From NCBI GenBank assembly GCA_020846775.1, contig JADLDG010000086.1, positions 1 to 55,375 on the forward strand: 55,375 nucleotides of DNA. Reading direction: 5' to 3'. Numbering within the stretch: the first letter of the stretch is position 1; every line of letters starts with the position of its first letter. This DNA is from Nitrospirota bacterium (GTDB lineage Bacteria > Nitrospirota > 9FT-COMBO-42-15 > HDB-SIOI813). The notes beneath the pieces were generated by a model. The model worked only from the letters and a program-made list of their open reading frames with translations. It searched no databases and was not told where the DNA came from. A program made the translations under genes and the position numbers. Shown here piece by piece: positions 19,094-29,117 of the stretch.

Positions 19094-20571
19094 TAAATGC
19101 CCTTCCTGAAGAGGTAAGGGTCGCCCTGCTTGAGAACAGGGAAGTAGTAGAAATATACATAGACAGGAGGAACGAAGGGAGCATAGTTGGTAACGTATAT
19201 AAAGGCAAGGTTGTCAAGATACTGCCGGGGATGCAGGCGGCCTTCGTTGATATCGGCCTCGACCGTGCGGCTTTCCTTTATGTGAGTGATGCCGGAGCTG
19301 ACGCAGAAGAATATGCAAGGATGATAGAAGAGGAAGGGGTGGAGGGGAAACTGGAGTTCAAGGCCACGCATTACAGCATTGAAGATATCCTGCAGGAAGG
19401 CCAGGAGATCATGGTCCAGGTCTCAAAAGAACCCCTTGGCACAAAAGGCGCGCGTATCACATCATATATTTCACTCCCAGGGAGATGCCTCGTTCTTATG
19501 CCTACTGTCGAACATATAGGGATATCAAGGCGTATCAGGGAAGGACGCGAGCGTTCAAGGCTTAGGGAGTTGGTTCAGTCTATAAAAAAGCCCGGGATGG
19601 GCTATATCATAAGGACTGCAAGTGAAGACATGGACATTGAATCTCTCACTGCCGATGCCGAATTTCTTGAACTCCTCTGGCAGAATATTCAACAGAAGAG
19701 AGAAACAGTTTCAGCCCCTGCATTGCTTTATTCTGAGTTAGATTTGATCTTTCGTACTATCCGGGACCTCTTTACCATGAAGGTAGACAAACTGGTGATA
19801 GATTCCAGGTCTGAGTATGAGAGGATAAAAGAATTTGTAAGGCTTTATCTTCCTGACATGCTCCCGCGAATTGAACTATACGATCGTGAAGAACCAATAT
19901 TTGAATCATACAGGATCGAGGTAGAGATAAACAGGGCGTTGAATAAGAAGGTCTGGCTGAAGTCAGGTGGATACATTGTAATTGACCATGCAGAGGCCCT
20001 TACAGTAATTGATGTGAACACTGGTAAGTATGTAGGAAAGAGAGACCCTGAAGAGACAATTACCCAGACAAACCTGGAGGCGGTTAAGGAAACAGCGTAT
20101 CAGTTACGCCTCAGAAATATCGGCGGCATAATAATAACCGACTTCATAGACATGGAAAAAGAGAAGAACAGGGAGAAGGTCTTTAATGCAATGGTAGATG
20201 CATTTTCAGAGGACCGTGCCAGGACAAACATCATCAGGATGTCTGAACTAGGGCTTATAGAGATGTCCAGGAAGCGCACGAGGGAGAATCTGATGCGGAC
20301 CCTTTGCGAGTCGTGCAGTTACTGTAATGGCCGGGGCTATACAAAGTCTGCCGTTACAATCTGCCATGAATTGTTCAGGGATGTCAGAAAGACTGCGAGG
20401 TCAACAAAAGATAAGAAGATAATCGTTACGGCAAGCCAGAGTGTGGCAACCCATATTTTTGATGACGAAAGGCAAATTGTCGAGGAACTCGAAAAGGAAT
20501 ATCAGAAGCGAATTGTTATCAAGGGTGACAAGAGTCTGCACATAGAAGAATATGACATAGTGACCTTATAA
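19075..20571 (+). CDS. rng: Ribonuclease G/E family endoribonuclease
   Basis: This 498-residue protein starts PTEIIINALPEEVRVALLE, the classic RNase G opening. An S1 RNA-binding domain (about 35-125, GNVYKGKVVKILPGMQAAF) and the RNase H-like catalytic core follow, with LTVIDVNTGKYVG and IIITDFIDME supplying the metal-binding aspartates. The zinc-link-like cysteines are in CESCSYCNGRG near residue 410. It processes rRNA 5' ends and degrades mRNA. No long C-terminal scaffold is present, so it is RNase G-like rather than RNase E. The start overlaps the upstream radical SAM gene by 19 bases. The 3' end overlaps the convergent HD-GYP gene by six bases. Confidence 0.93.
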   Translation: MPTEIIINALPEEVRVALLENREVVEIYIDRRNEGSIVGNVYKGKVVKILPGMQAAFVDIGLDRAAFLYVSDAGADAEEYARMIEEEGVEGKLEFKATHYSIEDILQEGQEIMVQVSKEPLGTKGARITSYISLPGRCLVLMPTVEHIGISRRIREGRERSRLRELVQSIKKPGMGYIIRTASEDMDIESLTADAEFLELLWQNIQQKRETVSAPALLYSELDLIFRTIRDLFTMKVDKLVIDSRSEYERIKEFVRLYLPDMLPRIELYDREEPIFESYRIEVEINRALNKKVWLKSGGYIVIDHAEALTVIDVNTGKYVGKRDPEETITQTNLEAVKETAYQLRLRNIGGIIITDFIDMEKEKNREKVFNAMVDAFSEDRARTNIIRMSELGLIEMSRKRTRENLMRTLCESCSYCNGRGYTKSAVTICHELFRDVRKTARSTKDKKIIVTASQSVATHIFDDERQIVEELEKEYQKRIVIKGDKSLHIEEYDIVTL

Positions 20572-21744
20572 CAACAGGAGCGGAATAGGGTCTTTTTCAT
20601 GTCCTAAGGTCCGGTCCAGATCCTGGAAAATGATATTATCAGCCTTCATACCGGCAATGTTTTCTTTAATACTGGACCATTTAGTTTCCGGAATATTAAA
20701 GAAGGTATCAACGACAACAGGATCAAACTGGCTGCTCCTGCATCGTAAAATTTCATCCCTCGCGTCCTTGTCAGGGAGGGCCTTTCTGTAGGGCCTGTCC
20801 GTAGTCATAGAGTCATAAGTATCAGCAAGGGCAAATATCCTTGCGCCTATTACGATCTGCTCCCTCTTCAAACCCTGAGGGTACCCTGTACCGTCATATT
20901 TCTCCTGATGGTGAAGTACAAGACAAGAGGCATCCTTAAGGAACGGAATGCCCTTGAGCATACTGTAACCATATTCAACATGTCTTCTCATCTGCACCCA
21001 CTCTTCCGAGGTAAGTGTAGCAGGCTTTCTAAGTACCGAATCAGGCACTCCGATCTTTCCAATATCGTGCAGCAATGTCCCCTGGGCCAGGTTTTGAAGC
21101 TCTTTGCTGCTAAGTCCCAGCGCCTTTCCGACTTCAATGCTGTATTGAACTACCCGCTGTGAATGTCCTTCAGTTGCGCTATCCCTGTAGTCAAGAGCTG
21201 TTGAAAGCGCCTCGAGGGTAGTATTATATGTGACCTCTATCTCTGCCAGTGCTCTGTTCAATTCTGCTGTTTTTTGTTGTTCCACTGAGAGCAGCCCCCT
21301 GATCTCAGCGGTCTGAGCCTTGACTATTTCTTCAAGATGTTCCTGATACCCCCTGTTTTCAAGGATAAGCCGCCGCTTATCCAGGGCACGCTGTATGCTT
21401 ATCACTATCTCTTCAAGATTGAACGGTTTTATCAGATAATCCGAGGCCCCATGTTTGAGAGCCTCAATCGCTGCATTGGCATTTGATACTGCAGTTATCA
21501 TAACTACAGCAGTGTCCGGATACAGTACCCTGACCTTTTTAATAAGATCAATTCCGTCTATCCCCGGCATCATAATATCACTGAGGATCACTGGAAACGT
21601 CATCTCCCGCATCTTGTCGAGAGCCTCAAAGGCATTCTCAACGGCCACGGGCCGATATCCTGAGCTTGTAAGCTTTCTTATGAGAATATCCCTTATAATT
21701 GGCTCATCGTCTACTACGAGTATGTCTTTATCTTCAGTCATCAT
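20566..21744 (-). CDS. Response regulator with HD-GYP phosphodiesterase domain
   Basis: A 392-residue protein. An N-terminal receiver domain (about 8-125) has LVVDDEPIIRD, the phospho-acceptor segment ILSDIMMPGIDG, and DYLIKPF. A coiled coil (about 130-165) follows, then an HD-GYP domain with HSQRVVQYS, HDIGKIGVPD and HHQEKYDGTGYPQGL. HD-GYP enzymes hydrolyse cyclic di-GMP, so phosphorylation probably switches c-di-GMP breakdown. No membrane segment. It is divergent from the hybrid kinase gene (about 195 bases between starts) and likely belongs with the kinase and the GGDEF protein. It ends six bases inside rng on the opposite strand. Confidence 0.92.
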   Translation of the reverse strand: MMTEDKDILVVDDEPIIRDILIRKLTSSGYRPVAVENAFEALDKMREMTFPVILSDIMMPGIDGIDLIKKVRVLYPDTAVVMITAVSNANAAIEALKHGASDYLIKPFNLEEIVISIQRALDKRRLILENRGYQEHLEEIVKAQTAEIRGLLSVEQQKTAELNRALAEIEVTYNTTLEALSTALDYRDSATEGHSQRVVQYSIEVGKALGLSSKELQNLAQGTLLHDIGKIGVPDSVLRKPATLTSEEWVQMRRHVEYGYSMLKGIPFLKDASCLVLHHQEKYDGTGYPQGLKREQIVIGARIFALADTYDSMTTDRPYRKALPDKDARDEILRCRSSQFDPVVVDTFFNIPETKWSSIKENIAGMKADNIIFQDLDRTLGHEKDPIPLLLL

Positions 21745-21938
21745 TACAATAATAAGCTATATTATAAAGCGGTTTTAATGTCAACAGATTTAACAACTAT
21801 AAATAGACTGATTTGTTTCAGCATGATAAGATGATAGTCAGTGTAAAGTTATTGCCAATGACATGTGAATTTCCTGCTTTAGTGATTTAGTTAACTCCCT
21901 TACACTCAGACAGCAGTAATCCACAGGTGGGAGGTGTT

Positions 21939-24900
21939 ATGCTAACTACGGTCAACGTCCCTGAACAATTCATATCTGTGTTCGAAAAAGCCCAGGATTA
22001 TGTAAACAGATTTTTCGCTGATAAAAGGGAAGATCCATCAAAAGGCACTATAGAAATATTTGGAGAACGTTACATACTCGTACGGGCTGCATCAATGTCC
22101 GTTGATTTTTTTGAGACTATTGAAAAACTCTATTTTAAGGAGGGGCAGGAGGAGGCTTCAAACATTGCGAGACAACTGCTCTTCGACATAGCCCATACCA
22201 TTGGCAAACAGGACGCAAGGAATCTACACCAGAAGCTTGGATTGAAAGACCCTATAGAAAGGCTCTCTGCCGGGCCGGTACACTTTGCACATTCAGGGTG
22301 GGCCTTTGTTGACATATTACAGGAATCAAAACCTTCACCTGATGATGATTATTATCTTATCTATGAGCATCCCTATTCATTCGAGTCAGCCGCATGGATT
22401 GCTGCCGGTAAGAGCAGCGAATTTCCGGTCTGTGCGATGAACGCAGGGTATTCGTCAGGATGGTGCGAGGAAAGCTTTGGTATAGCTCTTGTCTCATCTG
22501 AGATTATTTGCCGGGCAAAAGGAGATCATACCTGCCGTTTCATTATGGCGCCTCCGTCGAGGCTGCAGGGACATATCGAAGCGTACATGAACAGTACAAG
22601 AGAAGAGGTAATAAGGACGATAAGATATGAAGTGCCGGGTTTTTTCAAACGCAAGGTTATTGAGTCTGAGCTGCGGAAATCGGAAGAGATGTTCAGGGCC
22701 ATCTTCAACGACTCTATTGATGGGATGCTTCTTGCAGATGTCGAAAATAAGAATTTCGTACTGGCCAATGATTCAATTTGCCAAATGCTTGGCTACAACA
22801 GGAAGGAGATTTTAAAACTGGCGATAGACAATATCCATCCCGAAAAAGACCTTCCTTACATCAAAAGTCAGTTAGAGAAGCTGGCACGGAAGGAGATAAG
22901 TGTAGCAGTTAATCTGCCAGTAATAAGAAAGGGTGGCGCTGTCTTTTATGCGAACATCAGTACATCCGTCATCTCATTAAATGGCAAGAGCTACATGTTT
23001 GGTGTATTCAGGGATGTTTCTGAGCGTATGAGGCTGGAAAATGAAATCAGGGCTTCTGAGGAACGTTACAGGGGGGTAGTTGATAATATAGGGATCGGTG
23101 TGTCGCTGATAAGTCCTGATATGGAGATAATGACACTGAACAATCAGATGAAGAGGTGGTTCCCTGATATTGACGCTGCGGACAGGCCTATATGCTACAA
23201 GGCTTTTAATCAGCCTTCAAGAGACGATATTTGCTCTTATTGTCCAACAGCCATTACTCTCAGGGATGGACAGATACATGAGGCAGTGACCGAGACTCCT
23301 GCGGCAAACGAGATAAGAAATTACAGGATAGTTGCATCACCACTAAAGGACGCGGAGGGGAACATTATAGCGGCAGTCGAGATGGTAGAAGATATTACGG
23401 ACCGCAAACGCATTGAGCGTGAACTTCTTGCAGCAAAGGAAGATGCTCAGGAGGCCAACCGCCTGAAGAGCGAATTTCTTGCAAACATGAGTCATGAGAT
23501 ACGAACCCCGATGAACGGCGTAATAGGCATGACAGAATTGCTGCTGGAAACTGAACTTACTAAAGAACAGAAGGAATACGTCAGTGCCGTGAAGCTTTCT
23601 GCCGAGTCGTTGCTGACCATAATCAACGATGTACTTGATTTCTCAAAGATCGAGGCCGCGAGACTGGATCTTGAGCCTATTGAATTCAAATTACGTGACT
23701 GCATCAGTGATGCGCTTAACGTAGTGGCACTGAAGGCATCAGAAAAGCACCTTGAGCTGGCCTTTCGTATTTCCCCTGATGTACCTGATGAGGTTATTGG
23801 AGACCCGGGGCGCCTGAGACAGATATTGGTCAACCTTGTGGGAAATGCCATCAAATTCACTGAGAAGGGCGAGGTTATGGTTTCTGTTACTTCAGAAGAA
23901 GCTCCAATGGGAGAGTCTTTTTTCCACTTTACCGTGGCTGATACCGGTGTAGGTATCCCTCTTGAGAAACAAGAGATAATTTTCGAGGCATTTTCACAAG
24001 CAGACGCCTCGACTACACGCCGGTACGGCGGGTCCGGTCTCGGACTGACTATCTCCTCAAGGCTGGTGAAAATGATGGGAGGTCAAATGTGGATTGAGAG
24101 TCAGGTGGATAAAGGAAGCAGCGTTCACTTTACTATAACTCTTGGAATCAAGCAGGGAGCACAACCTGTGCAGAAAACTGAAAAAACGGAAAACACTAAT
24201 GGTGTGAAGGTGCTGGTGGTTGATGATAACGCAACTAACAGGCGCATACTCGAAGAGTTATTTATAAACTGGGGTATGTATCCAGTTACAGCAGATAGTG
24301 CACAAGCGGCGTTAAGGGCTATGGAGGAGACATGGAAATCTGGTGAGCCTTTCAGACTTATTCTTGTAGATGCAAATATGCCGGTCATGAACGGTTTTGA
24401 ATTAGCAGAGAGTATAAAACGTAACCATGACTTCGATGGAGCCATTATTATGATGCTTGCTTCTTCCGGACAACACCGGGAAGTTGACCGCTGCCGCAGG
24501 CTTGGGATTTCAGCACATCTTGTCAAGCCGGTAAAGCCCTCTTCACTTCTTGATCTAATTCAACTCGTCCTGGGGGGAACGAAACAGGAGGCCGTTAAAT
24601 CACCACCGGTTACGATGCACACGATTCGGGGAAAACAGCGGCCACTGAATATCCTGCTGGCTGAAGACAACCTTGTTAACAAAAAAATTGTTTCCGGGAT
24701 ACTTGATAAGCGAGGCCATATGGTTGTTATTGTAAAAAATGGAAAAGAGGCAGTTTCGGCCTACGAAGAACGTCCCGGTTTTTTCGATATCATCGTAATG
24801 GACATACAGATGCCGGAGATGGACGGCCTTGAGGCCGCAGCCTTAATCAGGTCAAGAGAAGAGATATCAGGAGGACACATCCCCATACTCGCTCTTACCG

Positions 24901-25433
24901 CCCATGCAATGAAGGGGACCAGGGAGAAGTGCCTCATAGCCGGTATGGATGGATATGTCTCAAAACCCGTCAAGATCAATGAGCTTATATCAGAAATAGA
25001 AGAGGCAATAAATTTGGGAAAGGCAAAAAACAGGGACTTGTCGCCTCAAAAATCTGAAGAGTCTGAACCTATTTTAGATATGGATGCAGCTTTGGCGTGT
25101 GCAGATGGAGATATTGAGCTTGTAAGAAAGGTGGCCGGCTTGTTTTTGAAGGAGTGCCCTGGAATGCTTGCAGCGATAATTAATGCTATAAAAAACAGGG
25201 ATGCCCCGGGTGTCAGCAGGACATCACATACCCTTAAAGGTTCTGCAGCAAATTTTGGCGCACGCACAGTTGTAGAAATTTCCCTGAAACTGGAAGATAT
25301 GGGAAAGAGCGGTAAACTTTCAAACGCAGCAGGAACATTTTCAATGCTTGAGGCTGATACACGGCGGCTTATGAAGGATCTCAAAATATTACTGTCTGGA
25401 GGCAATAATGCGTATACTGATAGCAGAAGATGA
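21939..25433 (+). CDS. Hybrid sensor histidine kinase with XylR_N/V4R input domains
   Basis: A 1164-residue, apparently cytosolic kinase. Residues about 10-200 resemble the XylR N-terminal plus V4R small-molecule sensor ([20 protein letters not shown], then Cys-rich [11 protein letters not shown]). Two PAS domains (about 235-345 and 365-480) and a coiled coil follow. The HisKA box contains His519 ([13 protein letters not shown]) and is followed by the ATPase domain ([21 protein letters not shown]). Then come two receiver domains (Asp811 in [11 protein letters not shown]; Asp955 in [11 protein letters not shown]) and an Hpt domain (His1097 in [12 protein letters not shown]). The chain His-Asp-His suggests phosphorelay to the next gene. 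ATG at 21939 is chosen for its GGGAGGTG site rather than the in-frame GTG at 21927. Confidence 0.92.
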   Translation: MLTTVNVPEQFISVFEKAQDYVNRFFADKREDPSKGTIEIFGERYILVRAASMSVDFFETIEKLYFKEGQEEASNIARQLLFDIAHTIGKQDARNLHQKLGLKDPIERLSAGPVHFAHSGWAFVDILQESKPSPDDDYYLIYEHPYSFESAAWIAAGKSSEFPVCAMNAGYSSGWCEESFGIALVSSEIICRAKGDHTCRFIMAPPSRLQGHIEAYMNSTREEVIRTIRYEVPGFFKRKVIESELRKSEEMFRAIFNDSIDGMLLADVENKNFVLANDSICQMLGYNRKEILKLAIDNIHPEKDLPYIKSQLEKLARKEISVAVNLPVIRKGGAVFYANISTSVISLNGKSYMFGVFRDVSERMRLENEIRASEERYRGVVDNIGIGVSLISPDMEIMTLNNQMKRWFPDIDAADRPICYKAFNQPSRDDICSYCPTAITLRDGQIHEAVTETPAANEIRNYRIVASPLKDAEGNIIAAVEMVEDITDRKRIERELLAAKEDAQEANRLKSEFLANMSHEIRTPMNGVIGMTELLLETELTKEQKEYVSAVKLSAESLLTIINDVLDFSKIEAARLDLEPIEFKLRDCISDALNVVALKASEKHLELAFRISPDVPDEVIGDPGRLRQILVNLVGNAIKFTEKGEVMVSVTSEEAPMGESFFHFTVADTGVGIPLEKQEIIFEAFSQADASTTRRYGGSGLGLTISSRLVKMMGGQMWIESQVDKGSSVHFTITLGIKQGAQPVQKTEKTENTNGVKVLVVDDNATNRRILEELFINWGMYPVTADSAQAALRAMEETWKSGEPFRLILVDANMPVMNGFELAESIKRNHDFDGAIIMMLASSGQHREVDRCRRLGISAHLVKPVKPSSLLDLIQLVLGGTKQEAVKSPPVTMHTIRGKQRPLNILLAEDNLVNKKIVSGILDKRGHMVVIVKNGKEAVSAYEERPGFFDIIVMDIQMPEMDGLEAAALIRSREEISGGHIPILALTAHAMKGTREKCLIAGMDGYVSKPVKINELISEIEEAINLGKAKNRDLSPQKSEESEPILDMDAALACADGDIELVRKVAGLFLKECPGMLAAIINAIKNRDAPGVSRTSHTLKGSAANFGARTVVEISLKLEDMGKSGKLSNAAGTFSMLEADTRRLMKDLKILLSGGNNAYTDSRR

Positions 25434-26322
25434 TCCCGGGTCGAGGTTGCTTTTAGAAACAATCCTTTTAAAATGGGGCTATGAGGTTGTTGTGACCTGC
25501 GATGGGGATGAGGCATTGAAGGCCCTGCAGGCAGAGGACGCCCCCAGTGTGGCGATCCTTGACTGGATAATGCCTGTTATGAACGGCGTTGAAGTGTGCC
25601 GGAGGGTAAGGAAAGAGGGCAAGGAACCCTATATTTACATTATCCTTCTTACTGCCCTCTATCCTGAGGAAGATCTTGTCACCGGTATGGAGGCCGGAGC
25701 TGATGATTACATTACTAAACCTTTCAAGACGAATGACTTGAGGTTGCGGTTGAAAGCCGTCCGCCGCATTATTGAGCTGCAGGATGAACTCATTGTAGCA
25801 CGCGAATCATTAAGGGTGAAAGCGGCTCACGACCAGCTTACCGGTCTTCTGAATCATGAGGAAATTCTTCGTATTCTGAGTCTTGAGATGGACAGGGTTA
25901 AAAGGGAGGGCGGCAAAGTTGGCATAGCAATGGCTGATCTTGACCACTTCAGGAATATAAACGATACATACGGACATATGGCCGGTGATCTGGTTTTACG
26001 CAAAGCTGCCGAAAGGATACTTTCTACTACACGTTCCTTTGATTCAATCGGCAGATTTGGGGGAGAGAAATTTCTGTTAGTGTTTCCGGGATGCGATGAG
26101 AAAGGAGTTACATCTTTAGCTGAACGACTTCGTTTAAGCATAAGCAACAACCTGCTCGAGACCTCTGAAGAAGTGATACCGGTAACAGTCAGTATTGGGG
26201 TGACTTCAATAATGGGAAAGATCATTGGAGATATGGATACCGTTATCCGGGCGGCGGATGAGGCCCTTTACAGGGCTAAGATTAACGGACGAAACCGTGT
26301 TGAGCCAGCCTCTGAAAAATAG
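25408..26322 (+). CDS. Response regulator with GGDEF-like domain (degenerate GGEKF)
   Basis: A 304-residue protein. The receiver domain (about 1-120) has [15 protein letters not shown], Asp52 in [10 protein letters not shown], and [10 protein letters not shown] helical linker follows, then a GGDEF domain (about 145-300) with [30 protein letters not shown] and [14 protein letters not shown]. The signature at residues 218-222 is GGEKF rather than GG(D/E)EF, so the second acidic residue is a lysine. Active diguanylate cyclases need the acidic pair for metal and substrate, so it may be a c-di-GMP or GTP sensor or be inactive. It overlaps the kinase gene by 26 bases and is the likely phosphorelay target. 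Confidence 0.9.
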   Translation: MRILIAEDDPGSRLLLETILLKWGYEVVVTCDGDEALKALQAEDAPSVAILDWIMPVMNGVEVCRRVRKEGKEPYIYIILLTALYPEEDLVTGMEAGADDYITKPFKTNDLRLRLKAVRRIIELQDELIVARESLRVKAAHDQLTGLLNHEEILRILSLEMDRVKREGGKVGIAMADLDHFRNINDTYGHMAGDLVLRKAAERILSTTRSFDSIGRFGGEKFLLVFPGCDEKGVTSLAERLRLSISNNLLETSEEVIPVTVSIGVTSIMGKIIGDMDTVIRAADEALYRAKINGRNRVEPASEK

Positions 26323-26399
26323 ATGACCGTACCATCTCAAACTGAACAAGAAATCTATAACATGACAATAGCTTAGCATATTGCTTAATAATAAAATCC

Positions 26400-26428
26400 T
26401 TGACGCCCAATATTTACGAGTATAAAAT
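26400..26428 (+). promoter_or_regulatory. Candidate sigma-70 promoter for the tat/mob cluster
   Basis: TTGACG at 26400-26405 and TAAAAT at 26423-26428, 17-base spacing, lie about 135 bases upstream of the first tatA-like gene in a 242-base gap that otherwise shows no gene. A second TATAAT-like hexamer occurs near 26452. Confidence 0.4.
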
Positions 26429-26564
26429 ACAGACATTATACTGATAAAAGGTATAATGTGCGGTTTAACTTTCCTGAACCTGGTAGACTGATCCGACCGG
26501 TAATCCCAGTATCGGCAGGTCATGTCTTGATCAGGTTACATGTACAGCAAGAAGGAGGCGTTAA

Positions 26565-26753
26565 ATGTTTGGCCTTGGATTATCAGAGTTACTTGTAATA
26601 CTCGCCATCATTCTAATTATCTTTGGCGCTGGAAAACTCCCCCAGATAGGTGAAGGACTGGGGAAAGCAATCAGCGGATTCAAAAAGGGTTTAGCCGAGC
26701 CGTCGAAGTTGGAGGAGTTGAAAAAAGAAGGCGAAAAGGATGCAAAGGTTTGA
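26565..26753 (+). CDS. tatA: Twin-arginine translocase subunit TatA
   Basis: This 62-residue protein has one N-terminal transmembrane helix ([20 protein letters not shown]), the conserved hinge [17 protein letters not shown], and a charged amphipathic tail. TatA oligomers form the pore that exports folded, cofactor-loaded proteins bearing RR signals. AAGGAGG lies six to eight bases upstream of the ATG. A second TatA/B-like gene follows 25 bases downstream. No tatC is in the window. The downstream genes for Mo cofactor and a twin-arginine ferredoxin suggest the exported cargo. Confidence 0.93.
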   Translation: MFGLGLSELLVILAIILIIFGAGKLPQIGEGLGKAISGFKKGLAEPSKLEELKKEGEKDAKV

Positions 26754-26778
26754 CTTAATAGAAACCCTGGTATAATAC

Positions 26779-26994
26779 ATGTTTGGTATTGGCACATCAG
26801 AGTTAATTATTATTCTCATTATAGCGTTTCTTGTGGTAGGGCCTAAGGACTTGCCAAAGGTTGGTAAAGAGATAGGCAAGGCATTCCGGAGTTTTCAGCG
26901 TGCCAAGGCTGATTTAACTGACAGTATAACGCGGGATGTTGCAGACATTAACAGAGATAAAGGGTCAGGGAGTGATGAAGAAAAACGGGGCTAA
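26779..26994 (+). CDS. Second TatA/TatB-family protein
   Basis: This 71-residue Tat-family protein opens MFGIGTSELIIILIIAFLVVGPKDLPKVGKE when read across residues 1-31, with GPKDLP at the hinge instead of FGAGKLP. It continues into a longer charged helix with RSFQRAKADLTDSITRDV. The VGPKDLP(K) hinge and the Glu in helix one (TSEL) are closer to TatB than to TatA, so this may be the TatB partner, though it is shorter than most TatB proteins. It starts 25 bases after tatA, with no strong ribosome site. Its 3' end overlaps the ModE-type gene by 20 bases. Confidence 0.82.
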   Translation: MFGIGTSELIIILIIAFLVVGPKDLPKVGKEIGKAFRSFQRAKADLTDSITRDVADINRDKGSGSDEEKRG

Positions 26995-27349
26995 GGGCAG
27001 CAGTTATGGAATGGATGACCTCATTACTGTACGTGCAAAATTGTGGCTTGAGATTGATGGCAGGCCTTTCTTCGGTGAGGGGAGGTTCCAGCTTCTGAAG
27101 GGTATAGACAAGTATGGCTCTATAAACCAGGCTGCAAAGGCAGCGAGGATACCCTACAGACGGGCATGGAGTTATCTTCATGCCATGGAAGACCGTCTCG
27201 GAATACAGATGATAGTAACTCAGACAGGTGGCAGTAATGGCGGCGGTACGGTGCTGTCAATGGAGGCAAAGGAGTTTTTAAAGAGGTATGAAGGGATGAT
27301 GGCAGACCTTGAAGGTGTTCTGAAAAAAAAGACGTGGAATTTTTTATAA
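26975..27349 (+). CDS. ModE-type winged-helix transcriptional regulator (HTH domain only)
   Basis: A protein of about 124 residues matching the N-terminal DNA-binding half of the molybdate regulator ModE: RAKLWLEIDGRPFFGEGRF, then LLKGIDKYGSINQAAKAARI, then PYRRAWSYLHAMEDRLG. The molybdate-binding Mop/TOBE domains of full ModE (about 260 residues) are absent, so metal sensing here needs another partner or is lost. ATG at 26975 is chosen for the AGGGAG just upstream; it overlaps the Tat gene by 20 bases. A perfect 22-bp palindrome with CGTTAT/ATAACG ends follows five bases after its stop, and Mo-cofactor genes come next. Confidence 0.85.
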   Translation: MKKNGAKGSSYGMDDLITVRAKLWLEIDGRPFFGEGRFQLLKGIDKYGSINQAAKAARIPYRRAWSYLHAMEDRLGIQMIVTQTGGSNGGGTVLSMEAKEFLKRYEGMMADLEGVLKKKTWNFL

Positions 27350-27354
27350 TCCTG

Positions 27355-27376
27355 CGTTATGCTATATAGCATAACG
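27355..27376. promoter_or_regulatory. Perfect 22-bp palindrome, likely ModE-type operator
   Basis: The arms CGTTATGCTAT and ATAGCATAACG are exact reverse complements with no spacer. ModE operators known from other bacteria have CGTTATAT-type half-sites facing ATATAACG. The palindrome sits between the ModE-type gene and mobB, where it could repress mobB and the genes after it. It lacks a T-run, so it is not a terminator. Confidence 0.6.
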
Positions 27377-27391
27377 GTAAGACAATATTAA

Positions 27392-27910
27392 ATGATTCAA
27401 ACAAAAACATCAATTCCGGTGATATGCTTTGTAGGGTCTTCCAGCAGCGGTAAGACTACGCTTATAGAAAAGGTTATAGGGTTACTTGCACGAAAGGGTT
27501 ATGATGTGGCTACTGTCAAGCATACACATAAGAACGTCAGCATGGATACAGAAGGCAAGGACAGCAGGCGTCACAAAGAAGCCGGTGCGAAGACAGTTGT
27601 ACTTGCATCTCCATCACAGTTTTCTGTTGTATCTGACAGTGATAGTGAGCTTACAATTGAAGATATCCTGGAGAGGTTTATTTCTAAGGCGGATATACTT
27701 ATCGTCGAGGGGTTTAAGAGGGATTCATATCCCAAGATTGAGGTCAGCAGGAATGGCAGCGGCAATGATCTGAGGTGCCTTAATGATCCTTCAATTATAG
27801 CAGTGGCGTCTGACAAACTGCTTAACTTGACCATACCTGCATTTGATATTAACAATGCTGAAGGTATTACCGGATTCATAGAAGAGAGGTTCCTGCAGGA
27901 TAAGCAATAA
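27392..27910 (+). CDS. mobB: Molybdopterin-guanine dinucleotide biosynthesis adaptor MobB
   Basis: A 172-residue P-loop GTPase with Walker A GSSSSGKTTLIEK (about residues 15-27), KHTHKN, and DILIVEGFKRDSYPKIEV near residue 110. MobB binds GTP and helps MobA attach GMP to molybdopterin, making the MGD cofactor of DMSO-reductase-family enzymes. Length is typical. It starts 16 bases after the palindrome, and mobA is encoded two genes on. Confidence 0.92.
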   Translation: MIQTKTSIPVICFVGSSSSGKTTLIEKVIGLLARKGYDVATVKHTHKNVSMDTEGKDSRRHKEAGAKTVVLASPSQFSVVSDSDSELTIEDILERFISKADILIVEGFKRDSYPKIEVSRNGSGNDLRCLNDPSIIAVASDKLLNLTIPAFDINNAEGITGFIEERFLQDKQ

Positions 27911-27954
27911 AATAGAATTCAGCCGGCGGTTCAAAAACCAGGGAGGGCATATCA

Positions 27955-28449
27955 ATGATAAAGGTTGCCGTATTAACAATGAGTGACAAGGGTTCAAGGG
28001 GGGAGCGTATTGATGAGAGCGGAAAACTGATCTGTCAGATGGTAAAAGATATTGATGGTGACGTTATTGTGCATGACATTATTCCCGACGAGCAGAATTT
28101 GATCGAGGATAAGTTGCGGTATTTTGCAGACGTTATGAAGGCAGATCTTATTGTGACAACCGGAGGAACAGGGGTCAGTCCAAGAGATATAACGCCCGAG
28201 GCGACAAAGAATGTAATGGAAAGAGAAATTCCGGGATTAGCGGAGTTGATGAGGGCGGAAGGCTGTAAGAAAACGCTGAGGGCTGCTATCTCCCGTGGAC
28301 TGGTTGGCACAAGGGGCAGATCCATGATAGTCAATCTCCCTGGAAGTCCAAAAGGGGTTGCAGAAAGCCTTGGTGTGATACTAACGACGATACCGCACGT
28401 TATTGAGAAATTACGCGGTGATGAATCGGACTGTGGTAAGCCTGTATAA
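27955..28449 (+). CDS. moaB: Molybdenum cofactor biosynthesis protein MoaB/Mog family
   Basis: A 164-residue MPT-binding fold protein: VAVLTMSDKGSRGERIDESG at the start, LIVTTGGTGVSPRDITPEA in the centre, and VNLPGSPKGVAESL near the end. It adenylylates molybdopterin before molybdate insertion. MoaB and MogA cannot be told apart with certainty, but the SPRDVTPEA-type loop and small size fit both. AGGGAGG upstream of the ATG is a strong ribosome site. The stop overlaps the mobA start by one base (TAATG). Confidence 0.9.
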   Translation: MIKVAVLTMSDKGSRGERIDESGKLICQMVKDIDGDVIVHDIIPDEQNLIEDKLRYFADVMKADLIVTTGGTGVSPRDITPEATKNVMEREIPGLAELMRAEGCKKTLRAAISRGLVGTRGRSMIVNLPGSPKGVAESLGVILTTIPHVIEKLRGDESDCGKPV

Positions 28450-29051
28450 TGACCGGTGTTATCCTGACAGGTGGAAAGAGCAGCCGTATGGGACAGGACA
28501 AGGCGCTTCTGACTGTAGGCGGCGTACAGTTGATAAGAAGGATTATAGATGTGTACGAGAAGCTTTTTGATGAGATACTTGTAGTCACAAACAAGGCAGG
28601 GCGGCACGAAGGTCCCGGATACAGGGAAGTGACGGATATTATACCTGAGTGCGGACCTCTCGGAGGTATATACACAGGGTTGTCATACGCCAAATATGAC
28701 AGGATCTTTGTGGCCTCCTGTGACTTGCCATTTATAATGGATTCAACTGTCAGGATTGTAATCAGTGAACCTGTAAGTTATGATATAGTGGTTCCGGACG
28801 ACGGCCTCAGACTGCATCCACTTCACGCAGTGTACAGTAGAAAGTGTGTGCCTCAAATGCGTAAATGGCTTGATAATGGGTTGTATAATGTCACTAAATT
28901 TATCAATGAAGTTGAAGGATTGAGTGTCCGGAAAATTCAGATGTCTGAAATAACAGCAGGAGACCAGGATTTCAAGTCCTTTTTCAATATGAATACTCAG
29001 GAGGACTTGGCTGCAGCTAATACGGTTGCGGATAAAGAGAAATTGAAATAA
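28449..29051 (+). CDS. mobA: Molybdenum cofactor guanylyltransferase MobA
   Basis: A 200-residue nucleotidyltransferase opening with the signature ILTGGKSSRMGQDKALL. It continues with VASCDLPFI, the metal-binding aspartate region, and HPLHAVYSRKCVPQM. It transfers GMP from GTP to Mo-molybdopterin. The N-terminal loop and length (about 190-210) match. Translation is coupled to the upstream moaB (shared A). Between its stop and moeA lie two palindromic repeats. Confidence 0.92.
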   Translation: MTGVILTGGKSSRMGQDKALLTVGGVQLIRRIIDVYEKLFDEILVVTNKAGRHEGPGYREVTDIIPECGPLGGIYTGLSYAKYDRIFVASCDLPFIMDSTVRIVISEPVSYDIVVPDDGLRLHPLHAVYSRKCVPQMRKWLDNGLYNVTKFINEVEGLSVRKIQMSEITAGDQDFKSFFNMNTQEDLAAANTVADKEKLK

Positions 29052-29065
29052 TGACTGCATGATGT

Positions 29066-29104
29066 AAATCCCCCTTGATCCCCCTTTTTCAAAGGGGGAA
29101 ATCA
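29066..29104. repeat. CCCCCTTT/AAAGGGGG palindromic repeat
   Basis: AAATCCCCC TTGATCCCCC, then TTTTTCAAAGGGGG, forms a hairpin 15 bases after mobA. Same family as at 7283 and 18308. Confidence 0.75.
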
Positions 29105-29117
29105 GACTTCCCCCTTC

